Notes: generated by a model from the letters alone, not told the origin. A stretch of 8,575 bases of DNA from CAZYBG01 sp964645155 (GCA_964645155.1 CAZYBG010000120.1:1-8575); one strand, 5' to 3'; counted from the stretch's first letter, positions 1 through 6,912 are shown. A program made the numbers and translations.

Positions 1-839
<839 letters not shown>

Positions 840-870
840 GCGCGCGGGCCTTTCCTTGGCGGTCGCGCGC

Positions 871-899
871 CTCTTAGACTGCGCCGGAAAGCGGAGCAA
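871..899 (-). promoter_or_regulatory. Candidate sigma-70 promoter for purB
   Basis: On the reverse strand, TTGCTC (899-894) and TAAGAG (876-871) are separated by exactly 17 bp. This would start transcription about 25 nt before the purB ATG, just upstream of the AAGGAAAGG ribosome binding site. Each box matches the consensus at only 3 of 6 positions, so position and spacing are the main support. The same bases read on the forward strand give TAGACT (875-880), a possible -10 for the divergent DUF6314 gene with a poor -35 (TTTCCT, 851-856, 18-bp spacer). Confidence 0.3.
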
Positions 900-916
900 G
901 GCGCGGGAGGGCTGGC

Positions 917-1366
917 ATGGGGCGCGGCATCGGTCCGGCCGGACTTGCCGATTTCGCCGGCCGGTGGCGCCTGCTTCGCCGGATCGACGACCGCCTGAAC
1001 CGGACTGCGGGGCGCCTGGACGGCACGGCCGCGTTCCGCGCCGAAGGCGTCGGGCTTCTCTGCGAGGAGCGGGGCGCGCTCAGCTATGCCGGCGGCCCGC
1101 CGGTCGAGGCGGTGCGGCGCTACTTCTGGCGGGGCGCGCCCGCCGGGCGGATCGCGGTGGCGTTCGCGGACGGCCGGCGGTTCCACAGCTTCGCGCTCGG
1201 CGCGGCGGCCACCGCGCGCCACGACTGCGCGCCCGATCTCTACCTCGTCTCCTACGACTTCGCCGACTGGCCCCGCTGGCGGGCGGAGTGGACCGTGACC
1301 GGGCCGCGGAAGGATTATGTGAGCGTGTCCGACTACGTCCGCCTCGCGACCTCCCTCGACGGTTGA
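917..1366 (+). CDS. DUF6314 family protein
   Basis: A 149-residue cytoplasmic protein with no signal peptide or membrane segment. Function is not established. The pattern matches what I recall of DUF6314: FAGRWRL near residues 13-19, RRYFW at 67-71, FADGRRFH at 83-90, HDCAPDLY at 102-109, YDF at 113-115, DWPRW at 117-121 and GPRKDY at 129-134. Dense conserved Trp, His, Cys and Tyr positions in a short, probably all-beta chain suggest a small ligand-binding barrel, but that is inference. The ATG at 917 follows GGGAGGG (905-911) at normal spacing. It is the first of four rightward genes, 58 bp before the HemG-like start. No partner in the window explains its role. Confidence 0.82.
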   Translation: MGRGIGPAGLADFAGRWRLLRRIDDRLNRTAGRLDGTAAFRAEGVGLLCEERGALSYAGGPPVEAVRRYFWRGAPAGRIAVAFADGRRFHSFALGAAATARHDCAPDLYLVSYDFADWPRWRAEWTVTGPRKDYVSVSDYVRLATSLDG

Positions 1367-1424
1367 CCGAGGTCATGGCCGGGCGGATGCGGGGGCGCGA
1401 CAGATGGCGCGGGAGGACCGCGCC

Positions 1425-1970
1425 ATGAAGATCCTGATCGCCTATGCCACGACCGAGGGCCAGACCCGCAAGGTCGCCCGCTTCGCCGCCGACCGGCTCG
1501 CCGATGCCGGGCACGCGGTCGAGCTGCTCCGCGCCGCGGACGGCGCCGACCTCGACCCCGCCGGGTTCGACGGGGCGGTGCTCGCCGGATCGGTCCATGT
1601 CGGCCGGTTCCAGCCCGACCTGGTGGAGTTCGCCCGCCGCCACGACGAGGCGCTCGCCGCGCGGCCGACGCTGTTTCTGGCCGTGTCGCTGGCCGCCGCG
1701 GGCGACGATGCCGACGACCGCGAGGGTCTGGCCGACTGCATCGACCGCTTCGTGACGGATATCGGCTGGGTGCCCGGCCGGGTGGAGCATGTCGCAGGCG
1801 CCTTCCGGTTCGGCGGCTACGACTTCTTCAAGTCCTGGGCGATGCGCTGGATCGCGCGCCAGAAGGGCGAGGCCGCGCCGGCCGCGGGCACCGACAAGGA
1901 GTACACCGACTGGAACGCGCTCGGCGCCGCCGTCGACGGCTGGGCCGCGGGGCTCGCCAAGGCCGCTTGA
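1425..1970 (+). CDS. HemG-like flavodoxin-domain protein (possible menaquinone-dependent protoporphyrinogen oxidase)
   Basis: A 181-residue protein with a flavodoxin fold. The FMN phosphate loop TTEGQTR is at residues 9-15, after the first strand MKILIAYA. Three features match E. coli HemG rather than a plain flavodoxin: the VAGAFRFGGYDFF segment (123-135), the basic/aromatic insert around 134-150, and the C-terminal EYTDW (159-163). HemG oxidises protoporphyrinogen IX to protoporphyrin IX at the membrane, passing electrons to quinone. Whether this copy does so is inferred only. The frame opens at an ATG at 1404, but the ATG at 1425 is preferred: it has GGGAGGA (1411-1417) 7 nt upstream, and the first beta strand starts there. 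The isomerase gene follows 46 bp downstream. No heme gene is adjacent, so a different flavoprotein quinone reductase role is possible. Confidence 0.8.
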   Translation: MKILIAYATTEGQTRKVARFAADRLADAGHAVELLRAADGADLDPAGFDGAVLAGSVHVGRFQPDLVEFARRHDEALAARPTLFLAVSLAAAGDDADDREGLADCIDRFVTDIGWVPGRVEHVAGAFRFGGYDFFKSWAMRWIARQKGEAAPAAGTDKEYTDWNALGAAVDGWAAGLAKAA

Positions 1971-2016
1971 AAGCCGCCGGGCGGCGCGGCATGAGGGGCG
2001 GGGGAGGTGCCCGCCG

Positions 2017-2700
2017 ATGAAGCGCAGCCGCGTCAACGAGATCATGGCCGAGGCCGAGGCGATGATCGCCCGCTTCGGCTTCGCGCTTCCGCCCTTCGCC
2101 TGGTGGAGCCCGGACGCGTTCCGCGCCCGGGCGCCCGGCACCCGGATCGCCGAGGCGCGGATGGGCTGGGACATCACCGATTACGGCCAGGGCCGGTTCG
2201 ACGAGATGGGCCTCTTCCTGTTCACCCTGCGCAACGGCCGGCGCGCCGATCTGGAGGCCGGGCGCGGCATGGCCTATGCCGAGAAGCTGCTGATCTCGCG
2301 CCGCGACCAGCTGTCGCCGATGCACACCCATGCCATCAAGGCCGAGGACATCATCAACCGCGGCGGCGCCACCCTGGCGGTGGAGCTTTTCGGCTCCGGC
2401 GCTGGCGGCGCCTTCGCCGAGGATCGCGGCGGCACCGTGCTCTGCGACGGGCTCGCGCGCGACTACGGGCCGGGCGAGGTGCTGCGCCTCGCGCCCGGCG
2501 AAAGCGTGACGCTGATGCCGGGCGACTGGCACGCCTTCTGGGGCGAGGGCGGCGATGTCCTGATCGGCGAGGTCTCGACGGTGAACGACGACCTGACCGA
2601 CAACATCTTCCGCGAGCCGATCGGCCGCTTCGCCGCGATCGAGGAGGACGAGGCGCCGCGCCACCTTCTGGTCAGCGACTACGACCGCTGGCTGGCGTGA
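2017..2700 (+). CDS. D-lyxose/D-mannose isomerase, cupin family
   Basis: A 227-residue cytoplasmic cupin of the D-lyxose isomerase family (B. subtilis YdaE type), which interconverts D-lyxose with D-xylulose and D-mannose with D-fructose using Mn2+. The cupin metal site is visible: SPMHTHAIKAED (100-111) supplies His103, His105 and Glu110, and PGDWHAFWG (168-176) supplies His172. EVSTVNDDLTDN (185-196) is also typical of the family. Length matches the family, and no ligand is missing. The ATG at 2017 is chosen over longer in-frame starts because GGGGAGG (2001-2007) lies 9 nt upstream and the upstream extension overlaps the HemG-like gene. The stop codon overlaps the GTG of the following transporter, implying translational coupling. 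The physiological sugar is not shown by the sequence. Confidence 0.9.
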   Translation: MKRSRVNEIMAEAEAMIARFGFALPPFAWWSPDAFRARAPGTRIAEARMGWDITDYGQGRFDEMGLFLFTLRNGRRADLEAGRGMAYAEKLLISRRDQLSPMHTHAIKAEDIINRGGATLAVELFGSGAGGAFAEDRGGTVLCDGLARDYGPGEVLRLAPGESVTLMPGDWHAFWGEGGDVLIGEVSTVNDDLTDNIFREPIGRFAAIEEDEAPRHLLVSDYDRWLA

Positions 2701-3986
2701 CCGGCGGGGTGCCCGGCCCGCTTGGCCGCTTCATCGCGGCGAGCGGGCTTGCCAACCTCGCCGATGGCGTGGCGCTGGTGGCCTGGGCCTGGATCGCGAC
2801 GCTGCTGACGCGCGACCCGCTGCTCGTCGCGCTGATGCCGGTGGCGCTGCGCCTGCCCTGGGCGGTCTTCGCGCTGCCGGCCGGCATCGTGACCGACCGG
2901 GTCGACCGGCGGCGGCTGATCCTGGCGATGGATGCGCTGCGCGCGGTCGCCTTCGCGGCGGCCGCGGCGGCGCTCTGGCTGGCGCTGCCGCTCGACCCGC
3001 CGCCCGACCGCGGGGTCGCCGAGGCGGGGATCTTTGCCCTGCTGCTCGCGGCGGCGCTGGTGGTCGGCTGCGCCGAGGTGTTCCGCGACAACGCCGCGCA
3101 GACGATGCTGCCCGCGCTCGTGCCGCACGCGGCGCTCGAGCGGGCGAACGGCCGGCTCTGGAGCGTGGAGCTGGTCGGCAACGCGCTGGTCGGTCCCGCC
3201 CTCGGCGCGTTTCTCGTCGCGGCCTTCGTGCCGCTGCCTTTCGCGCTCAACGCGGCCGCCTTCGTCGTCGCGGCCCTGCTGATGGCCTCGCTCGGCGGGC
3301 GGTTCCGGCCGCCGCAGGAAGGGCCGCAGGAAGGGCCGCAGGACGGGCCGCAGGACGGGTTGCGCGACTGGCGGCGCGAGCTCGCCGAGGGCTTCGCCTT
3401 CCTGCGCGGCGCGCCGACGCTGCGGCTTCTGGCCTGGATCACCGGGGTCTGGAACCTCCTGCACCAGATGGTGGTCATCGCGCTCGTCCTGCATGTGCAG
3501 GAGAACCTGGGGCTCGGCGCGCAGGCCTATGGCCTGATCCTCGCCGCCGGCGCGGTGGGCGGCATCGCCGGTGGGCTTATCGCCGAACGGGTGATCCTCC
3601 GCCTCGGGCCGGGGCGGGCCGCGCAGTGGATGACGCTCGCCTCGGCGGTCGCGTTCCTTGCGCTGCCGCTGGCGCCGGGCGGGCTCTGGGTGGCGGCGGT
3701 GCTGGCCGCCTTCGAGCTGACGGGCATCATCTGGAACACCGTGTCGGTCTCGTACCGGCAGCGCACCATCCCCGATGCGCTGCTCGGCCGGGTCAACAGC
3801 CTCTACCGGCTCCTCGCCTGGGGGATGATGCCGGTCGGCCTGATCCTCGCGGGCCTGATCGTGCGCGGCGCCGAGCCCGAGGTCGGGCGGGCGCTCGCGC
3901 TCACCCTGCCGTTCTTCGCCGCCGCGGCGGGTGCGGCGCTTCTGACGCTGGTCGCGTGGCGGCGGCTCGGGGGCGCCTTCGGCTGA
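2697..3986 (+). CDS. MFS transporter, EntS/MFS_3-like
   Basis: A 429-residue inner-membrane protein with about 10-12 hydrophobic helices and the expected central loop. Motif A of the major facilitator superfamily appears between helices 2 and 3 as GIVTDRVDRRRL (63-74). The second half holds RQRTIPDALLGRVN (354-367), typical of the MFS_3/EntS group of exporters. The start is taken as GTG at 2697, overlapping the isomerase stop as GTGA. There is no clear ribosome binding site, so reinitiation after the isomerase is likely. GTG at 2709 is the alternative; both leave the first helix intact. Residues 206-221, in the loop between helices 6 and 7, are four copies of PQ(E/D)G from a 12-bp repeat. The substrate is unknown: the family suggests export, while the partner gene suggests sugar. 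Confidence 0.86.
   Translation: MTGGVPGPLGRFIAASGLANLADGVALVAWAWIATLLTRDPLLVALMPVALRLPWAVFALPAGIVTDRVDRRRLILAMDALRAVAFAAAAAALWLALPLDPPPDRGVAEAGIFALLLAAALVVGCAEVFRDNAAQTMLPALVPHAALERANGRLWSVELVGNALVGPALGAFLVAAFVPLPFALNAAAFVVAALLMASLGGRFRPPQEGPQEGPQDGPQDGLRDWRRELAEGFAFLRGAPTLRLLAWITGVWNLLHQMVVIALVLHVQENLGLGAQAYGLILAAGAVGGIAGGLIAERVILRLGPGRAAQWMTLASAVAFLALPLAPGGLWVAAVLAAFELTGIIWNTVSVSYRQRTIPDALLGRVNSLYRLLAWGMMPVGLILAGLIVRGAEPEVGRALALTLPFFAAAAGAALLTLVAWRRLGGAFG
3312..3359 (+). repeat. Four tandem copies of a 12-bp unit inside the MFS gene
   Basis: The unit CCGCAGGAAGGG occurs twice (3312-3323, 3324-3335), then CCGCAGGACGGG twice (3336-3347, 3348-3359). The only difference is A to C at unit position 9, which changes Glu to Asp in the encoded PQEG. 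The copies are contiguous and in frame, so gain or loss of a unit would keep the reading frame. The peptide falls in the cytoplasmic loop between the two halves of the transporter. Confidence 0.97.
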
Positions 3987-3990
3987 AGGG

Positions 3991-5271
3991 CTACTCCACC
4001 CTGCGCCGGATGCGGCGGACCACCAGCCAGACGAGGATCACCACCGGCGGCGTGAGCACGGCTGTGATGACGCCGCGGCTGATCCCCATCGGCTCGGCCA
4101 GCGGGTAGACGAGGTAGGCCAGCAGGTTCATCGCGTAGTAGCTGATCGCGACGACCGAGAACCCCTCGACCGTCTTCTGCAGCCTCAGCTGCAGGTCGGC
4201 GCGGCGGTCCATGCTTTCCAGCAGCTTCTGGTTCTGCGCCGAGCGCTCCACGTCGACGCGGGTGCGCAGCAGCTCGCCCGCCCGCTGCGCCGCCCGCGCC
4301 ATGTTCTCGAGCCGCCGCTCGGTGGACTTGACGGTGCGCATCGCGGGGTCGAAGCGGCGCATCATGAACTCGGCGAAGGTCTGGCGGCCATCGAAGCGCT
4401 CCTCGCGCAGGACGCCGATCCGCTGGTTGACCAGCGCCTCGTAGGCCCCGGTCGCGCCGAAGCGGAAATGCGACCGGGCCATCACGTCCTCGATCTCGGA
4501 CGACAGCGTGAGAAGCTCCTGCAGCGTCGCCTCGGGGCGGGCCACATCGCCGCACATGCCGCTGACCACCGACGACAGCCCGACATCGAGCGCGCCCATC
4601 CGGGGGCTCATCTCGCGCGCCCGGGCAAGGCCCAGCATCGACATCGACTTGTAGGTCTCGATCTCGCAGAGCCGCTGAACGATCCGGCCGATCCGCCGGG
4701 CGCCGGTATCGGGCCGCACGAAGACGCCGAAGCGCAGGTGGCCCGCCGGGTCGATCCGGAAGTCGCCCGAGATCACCGCCGCGCCGTCAAGCACGGCCGA
4801 GACGGCGAGGCTTTCCTGCACGAACCAGCTGTCGAGCCTGGTGCGGATCGCGGCGGCGTCGGTCTCGACCTCGACCCGGATCAGCGCCGAGGTGATGCGC
4901 ACCCCCGGCGCCTCGGCAAGCCAGTCGTCGGGGAAGTTGCGGAAGGTCGCGGCGTCGAACGGCTGGTCGGCCACGCCGGTGCCGAACAGCGTGTAGGTCA
5001 CGAACTCGGTATGGCTCTCCCATTTCAGCTGGTGGCGGCCGAGCTCTCCGAACCAGTGCGTGGCGCCCGGCTGCGGATGCGGCGCGCCGTGCCGGTCGAG
5101 CAGCGCGACCAGGTGCGCCCGGTCGCGGGCGCGGTCGCGCCCGGCGGCGCCCTGCGGCTGCTTGATGGCGAGGTAGGCCGCCCGGCACGGCGCGTCGAGC
5201 GACGGGAACGGCCGCGCATGCAGCTCGTTGGCCAGCGGGTAGCGCAGCGGATGGTCTTCGATCGGCGGCAT
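3991..5271 (-). CDS. DUF3422 family membrane-anchored protein
   Basis: A 426-residue protein that matches DUF3422 (COG4949, predicted membrane-anchored protein) over its whole length; molecular function is unknown. Recognisable blocks are HPLRYPLANELHARPF (7-22), KWESHTEFVTYT (83-94), the Arg/Glu-rich region from about 285, a long probably coiled helix at about 310-368, and two C-terminal membrane segments (about 371-391 and 398-417) ending in a basic tail RRIRRRVE. There is no signal peptide, so the large N-terminal part should be cytoplasmic. A long helix before two terminal membrane helices resembles CorA-type magnesium channels in layout only. The ATG at 5271 has a weak ribosome binding site (GAGG at 5284-5281, 9 nt away). 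The 3' end converges on the MFS gene with a 4-bp gap. Confidence 0.9.
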   Translation of the reverse strand: MPPIEDHPLRYPLANELHARPFPSLDAPCRAAYLAIKQPQGAAGRDRARDRAHLVALLDRHGAPHPQPGATHWFGELGRHQLKWESHTEFVTYTLFGTGVADQPFDAATFRNFPDDWLAEAPGVRITSALIRVEVETDAAAIRTRLDSWFVQESLAVSAVLDGAAVISGDFRIDPAGHLRFGVFVRPDTGARRIGRIVQRLCEIETYKSMSMLGLARAREMSPRMGALDVGLSSVVSGMCGDVARPEATLQELLTLSSEIEDVMARSHFRFGATGAYEALVNQRIGVLREERFDGRQTFAEFMMRRFDPAMRTVKSTERRLENMARAAQRAGELLRTRVDVERSAQNQKLLESMDRRADLQLRLQKTVEGFSVVAISYYAMNLLAYLVYPLAEPMGISRGVITAVLTPPVVILVWLVVRRIRRRVE

Positions 5272-5296
5272 TTGGCGGGGCCTCGTCGTTTGGGCA

Positions 5297-5324
5297 ACAC
5301 TAGGACCGCGCGCCGGCCTGTAAA
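5297..5324 (-). promoter_or_regulatory. Candidate promoter for the DUF3422 gene
   Basis: On the reverse strand, TTTACA (5324-5319, five of six matches to the -35 consensus) is followed after 16 bp by TAGTGT (5302-5297, three of six matches). Transcription would begin about 20 nt before the ATG at 5271. It is an AT-richer island in very GC-rich DNA, which supports the call; the weak -10 limits confidence. Confidence 0.35.
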
Positions 5325-5400
5325 CGCCGCCGCGCCGCCCGGCCCCGTATACCGCCGTAGACTTGCGCGGGCGCTACACCCCGGCCGCAAAAAACAGCAC

Positions 5401-5433
5401 GCCCCGCGTAGGAGGCCGCCGCGCCCTGCGTAG
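5401..5433 (+). repeat. 11-bp direct repeat at 22-bp period upstream of the EF-hand gene
   Basis: GCCCCGCGTAG (5401-5411) recurs as GCCCTGCGTAG (5423-5433) with one mismatch. The copies sit 22 bp apart, about two helical turns, so both would face the same side of the DNA. This is the spacing expected for a pair of operator half-sites, but no known regulator motif is recognised. Confidence 0.55.
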
Positions 5434-5441
5434 AGAGGACA

Positions 5442-5461
5442 GCGACGGAAACGGCCGTCGC
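5442..5461 (+). repeat. 7-bp perfect inverted repeat in the EF-hand leader
   Basis: GCGACGG (5442-5448) and CCGTCGC (5455-5461) are perfect inverted copies around the 6-nt loop AAACGG. The right arm ends just before the GGGAAGGG ribosome binding site (5463-5470). It could form an RNA hairpin next to the ribosome binding site or serve as a dyad operator. Confidence 0.55.
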
Positions 5462-5479
5462 CGGGAAGGGTGCTTCGAG

Positions 5480-5917
5480 ATGATCAGGATGACGGTACTT
5501 GCGGGGCTTTCGCTCCTGGCCCTCGCGGGGTCGGCGGTGGCGCAGGAGGGCGCGGCGCGCGGCGCGATGGCGGGCTTCGCCTTCGACCGGATCGACGCGG
5601 ACGGCGACGGGCGCATCACCCGCGCCGAGATGAGCGCGGCGCGGCGCGCCGGGTTCGAGCGGATGGATACCGACGGCGACGGCGTGCTGTCGGCCGCCGA
5701 GATCGCCGCGATGCGCGACCGGGCGCGCCGGTTCACGCAGATGGCCGAGGCCGGCGGCGAGAACCGCCTCGCCCGGCTCGATGCCGACGGCGACGGAAAC
5801 CTGACGTTCGAGGAGTTCGACGGGCGGATGCCGTTCTTCCAGCTTCTCGATGTGGACGGCGACGGGGCGGTATCCCGCGCCGAATTCGACCGGGCCCGTA
5901 CGGCCCTTATGCAGTGA
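5480..5917 (+). CDS. Secreted protein with four EF-hand calcium-binding loops
   Basis: A 145-residue precursor. Residues 1-21 form a signal peptide (basic MIR start, hydrophobic LAGLSLLALAG, cleavage after AVA21), so the protein acts in the periplasm or outside the cell. Four canonical 12-residue EF-hand loops follow: DADGDGRITRAE (39-50), DTDGDGVLSAAE (63-74), DADGDGNLTFEE (101-112) and DVDGDGAVSRAE (124-135). Each has Asp at positions 1, 3 and 5, Gly at 6 and Glu at 12, so all four should bind Ca2+. They are arranged as two pairs, calmodulin-like in layout. The ATG at 5480 is chosen because it begins the signal peptide and follows GGGAAGGG (5463-5470). It lies 20 bp before the next secreted protein, probably cotranscribed, and upstream of an ECF sigma cluster. 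The binding partner is unknown. Confidence 0.88.
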   Translation: MIRMTVLAGLSLLALAGSAVAQEGAARGAMAGFAFDRIDADGDGRITRAEMSAARRAGFERMDTDGDGVLSAAEIAAMRDRARRFTQMAEAGGENRLARLDADGDGNLTFEEFDGRMPFFQLLDVDGDGAVSRAEFDRARTALMQ

Positions 5918-5937
5918 AACCAGGAAAGGAACAGAGC

Positions 5938-6237
5938 ATGCAGAAACTTCTTCCCCTTGCGATCGTCATGGGCTTCGCCGCGCTGCCGGCGGCCGCCGAA
6001 AGCGTCAACTGGTCGGGCACCGGCCCGAACGGCGGCACCGCCGCCGGCAGCGCCGACTGCTCGGCCGCCGACGGGTCGGTCTCCTGCACCCGGAGCCGGA
6101 CCTACACCTCGCCCGTCGGCCGCACCTTCACCGCCGAGAGCGAGGCGGTGCGCAGCCGCGACGGCGGTATCCGGACGACGACGCGCACCGGCCCGAACGG
6201 CCGCAGCGGCACCGTGACGGTCGAGCGGTCGCGCTGA
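5938..6237 (+). CDS. Small secreted protein with paired TGPNG motifs, function unknown
   Basis: A 99-residue precursor. Residues 1-20 are a signal peptide (MQKLLPLAIVMGFAALPAAA, cleavage before Glu21). The mature chain of about 79 residues is rich in Ser, Thr, Gly and Arg. TGPNG occurs at 28-32 and again at 84-88, flanking Cys41 and Cys50, which could form a disulfide in the oxidising periplasm. The alternating polar/beta-branched pattern suggests extended beta structure. I recall similar small GPNG proteins in alphaproteobacteria but know of no function. The ATG has a strong ribosome binding site, AGGAAAGGA (5922-5930), 7 nt upstream. The gene follows the EF-hand gene after 20 bp and is followed by a strong hairpin, so these two probably form one transcript, with partial read-through into the sigma factor gene. 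Confidence 0.82.
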   Translation: MQKLLPLAIVMGFAALPAAAESVNWSGTGPNGGTAAGSADCSAADGSVSCTRSRTYTSPVGRTFTAESEAVRSRDGGIRTTTRTGPNGRSGTVTVERSR

Positions 6238-6249
6238 TCGCGACCCTTG

Positions 6250-6277
6250 GGGGCGCGGCGGTGGATCGCCGCGCCCC
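6250..6277 (+). terminator. Strong hairpin between the secreted-protein genes and the sigma gene
   Basis: GGGGCGCGGCG (6250-6260) and CGCCGCGCCCC (6267-6277) are perfect 11-bp inverted copies around the loop GTGGAT. The hairpin begins 12 nt after the stop of the small secreted protein. No U-tract follows, so it may be a weak terminator, an attenuator, or an mRNA-stabilising 3' hairpin. The downstream sequence GGCCATGCTAGCGT could hold an extended -10 (TGCTAGCGT, 6286-6294) for the sigma gene. Confidence 0.45.
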
Positions 6278-6321
6278 GCCGGCCATGCTAGCGTGGCGCG
6301 CGATGGGGCAGGGGTCTCCTC

Positions 6322-6912
6322 TTGGTCGAAACGTCTCCGTCCGATACGGCGCGCGACACCTTGCGCGAGATGGCGGCGGGGCGGGAGGCGGCGCTGGCGC
6401 GGCTGATCGGGCAGTTCGGCCGGGGCCTGACGCTGTTCGCGACGCGCTACCTGGGCGATCCGGGCGCGGCCGACGAGGTGGTGCAGGACGTGTTCCTGAA
6501 GGCCTGGCGCGAGGCCGCCCGCTACGACCCCGCGCGCGGCGCGGTCTCGACCTGGCTCTACCGGATCGCGGCCAACCTGTGCGTCGACCGGCTGCGGCGG
6601 GCGCGGCTGCGGCGCTTCCTCACCGGCGGACCGTCGGCGGCGGACCTCTCCGAGGTGCTGCCCGATCCGGCCGCGGGGGCCGAGACGACGCTCGCCGCGC
6701 GGCAGGCGCTGGTCCGCACCCGCCGGGCACTTCTGGCGTTGCCGGAACGGCAGCGCATGGCCATCCTGCTGACGGTGGTGGCCGAGCTCGACACGGCCGC
6801 GGCGGCGGCGGCGATGGGAACCAGCCGCGGCTCGGTCGAGCAGCTTCTGGTCCGGGCGCGGCGGGCGCTCAAGGCCGAGATCATGGGGGAAGGCGATGAC
6901 GACGGAGCATGA
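6322..6912 (+). CDS. ECF-family RNA polymerase sigma factor
   Basis: A 196-residue protein with only the two domains of ECF (group 4) sigma factors, which direct core RNA polymerase to stress promoters. Region 2 covers about residues 22-95: ARLIGQFGRGLTLFATRYLG, then DEVVQDVFLKAWREA (51-65), STWLYRIAANLCVDRLRR (76-93). Region 4 covers about 126-187, with ALPERQRMAILL (139-150), a helix-turn-helix around 158-180 (MGTSRGSVEQLLVRARRAL). The acidic linker carries DLSEVLPDP (108-116). The start is TTG at 6322: the frame is closed by TAG at 6289, no ATG or GTG occurs before residue 17 (ATG 6370), and starting there would cut the N-terminal helix. GGCAGGGG (6307-6314) lies 7 nt upstream. The gene overlaps the next one by 17 bp, typical of a sigma/anti-sigma pair. 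Confidence 0.92.
   Translation: MVETSPSDTARDTLREMAAGREAALARLIGQFGRGLTLFATRYLGDPGAADEVVQDVFLKAWREAARYDPARGAVSTWLYRIAANLCVDRLRRARLRRFLTGGPSAADLSEVLPDPAAGAETTLAARQALVRTRRALLALPERQRMAILLTVVAELDTAAAAAAMGTSRGSVEQLLVRARRALKAEIMGEGDDDGA

Larger units (their letters stand above)
5272..5479. other. Divergent intergenic regulatory region between DUF3422 and the EF-hand gene
   Basis: This 208-bp stretch is the longest non-coding stretch in the window. It holds the candidate DUF3422 promoter near its left end. For the rightward operon there is a possible -10 TATACC (5348-5353) without a convincing -35, then an A-run (5389-5394), the direct repeat at 5401-5433 and the inverted repeat at 5442-5461 just before the EF-hand ribosome binding site. 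No classical ECF -35/-10 pair could be recognised for the EF-hand gene. Confidence 0.6.

Noticed and set aside
1404..1424. Upstream ATG for the HemG-like gene (7 extra residues)
   Set aside because: It lacks a well-placed ribosome binding site, and the strong GGGAGGA lies inside that extension, correctly spaced for the ATG at 1425.
1973..1985. GCCGC-CGG-GCGGC hairpin after the HemG-like gene as a terminator
   Set aside because: Only a 5-bp stem with a 3-nt loop and no T-run, directly before the next gene of the same run; expected by chance at this G+C content.
2007..2696. Extended N-terminus of the MFS transporter in the same frame
   Set aside because: The extension overlaps the whole isomerase gene, is Arg/Pro-rich with no membrane pattern, and the real first helix begins just after GTG 2697.
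4468..5433. 321-aa rightward frame opposite the DUF3422 gene
   Set aside because: Antisense shadow of a full-length, clearly conserved DUF3422 reading frame.
5447..5476. GGAAAC before the EF-hand gene as an ECF-type -35 box
   Set aside because: No CGTT or similar -10 follows at 16-18 bp, and the site sits so close to the ATG that the ribosome binding site would be upstream of, or at, the transcript start.
5850..6899. 349-aa rightward frame overlapping the GPNG protein and the sigma factor
   Set aside because: It is an out-of-frame shadow; both overlapped genes have ribosome binding sites and recognisable protein features in another frame.
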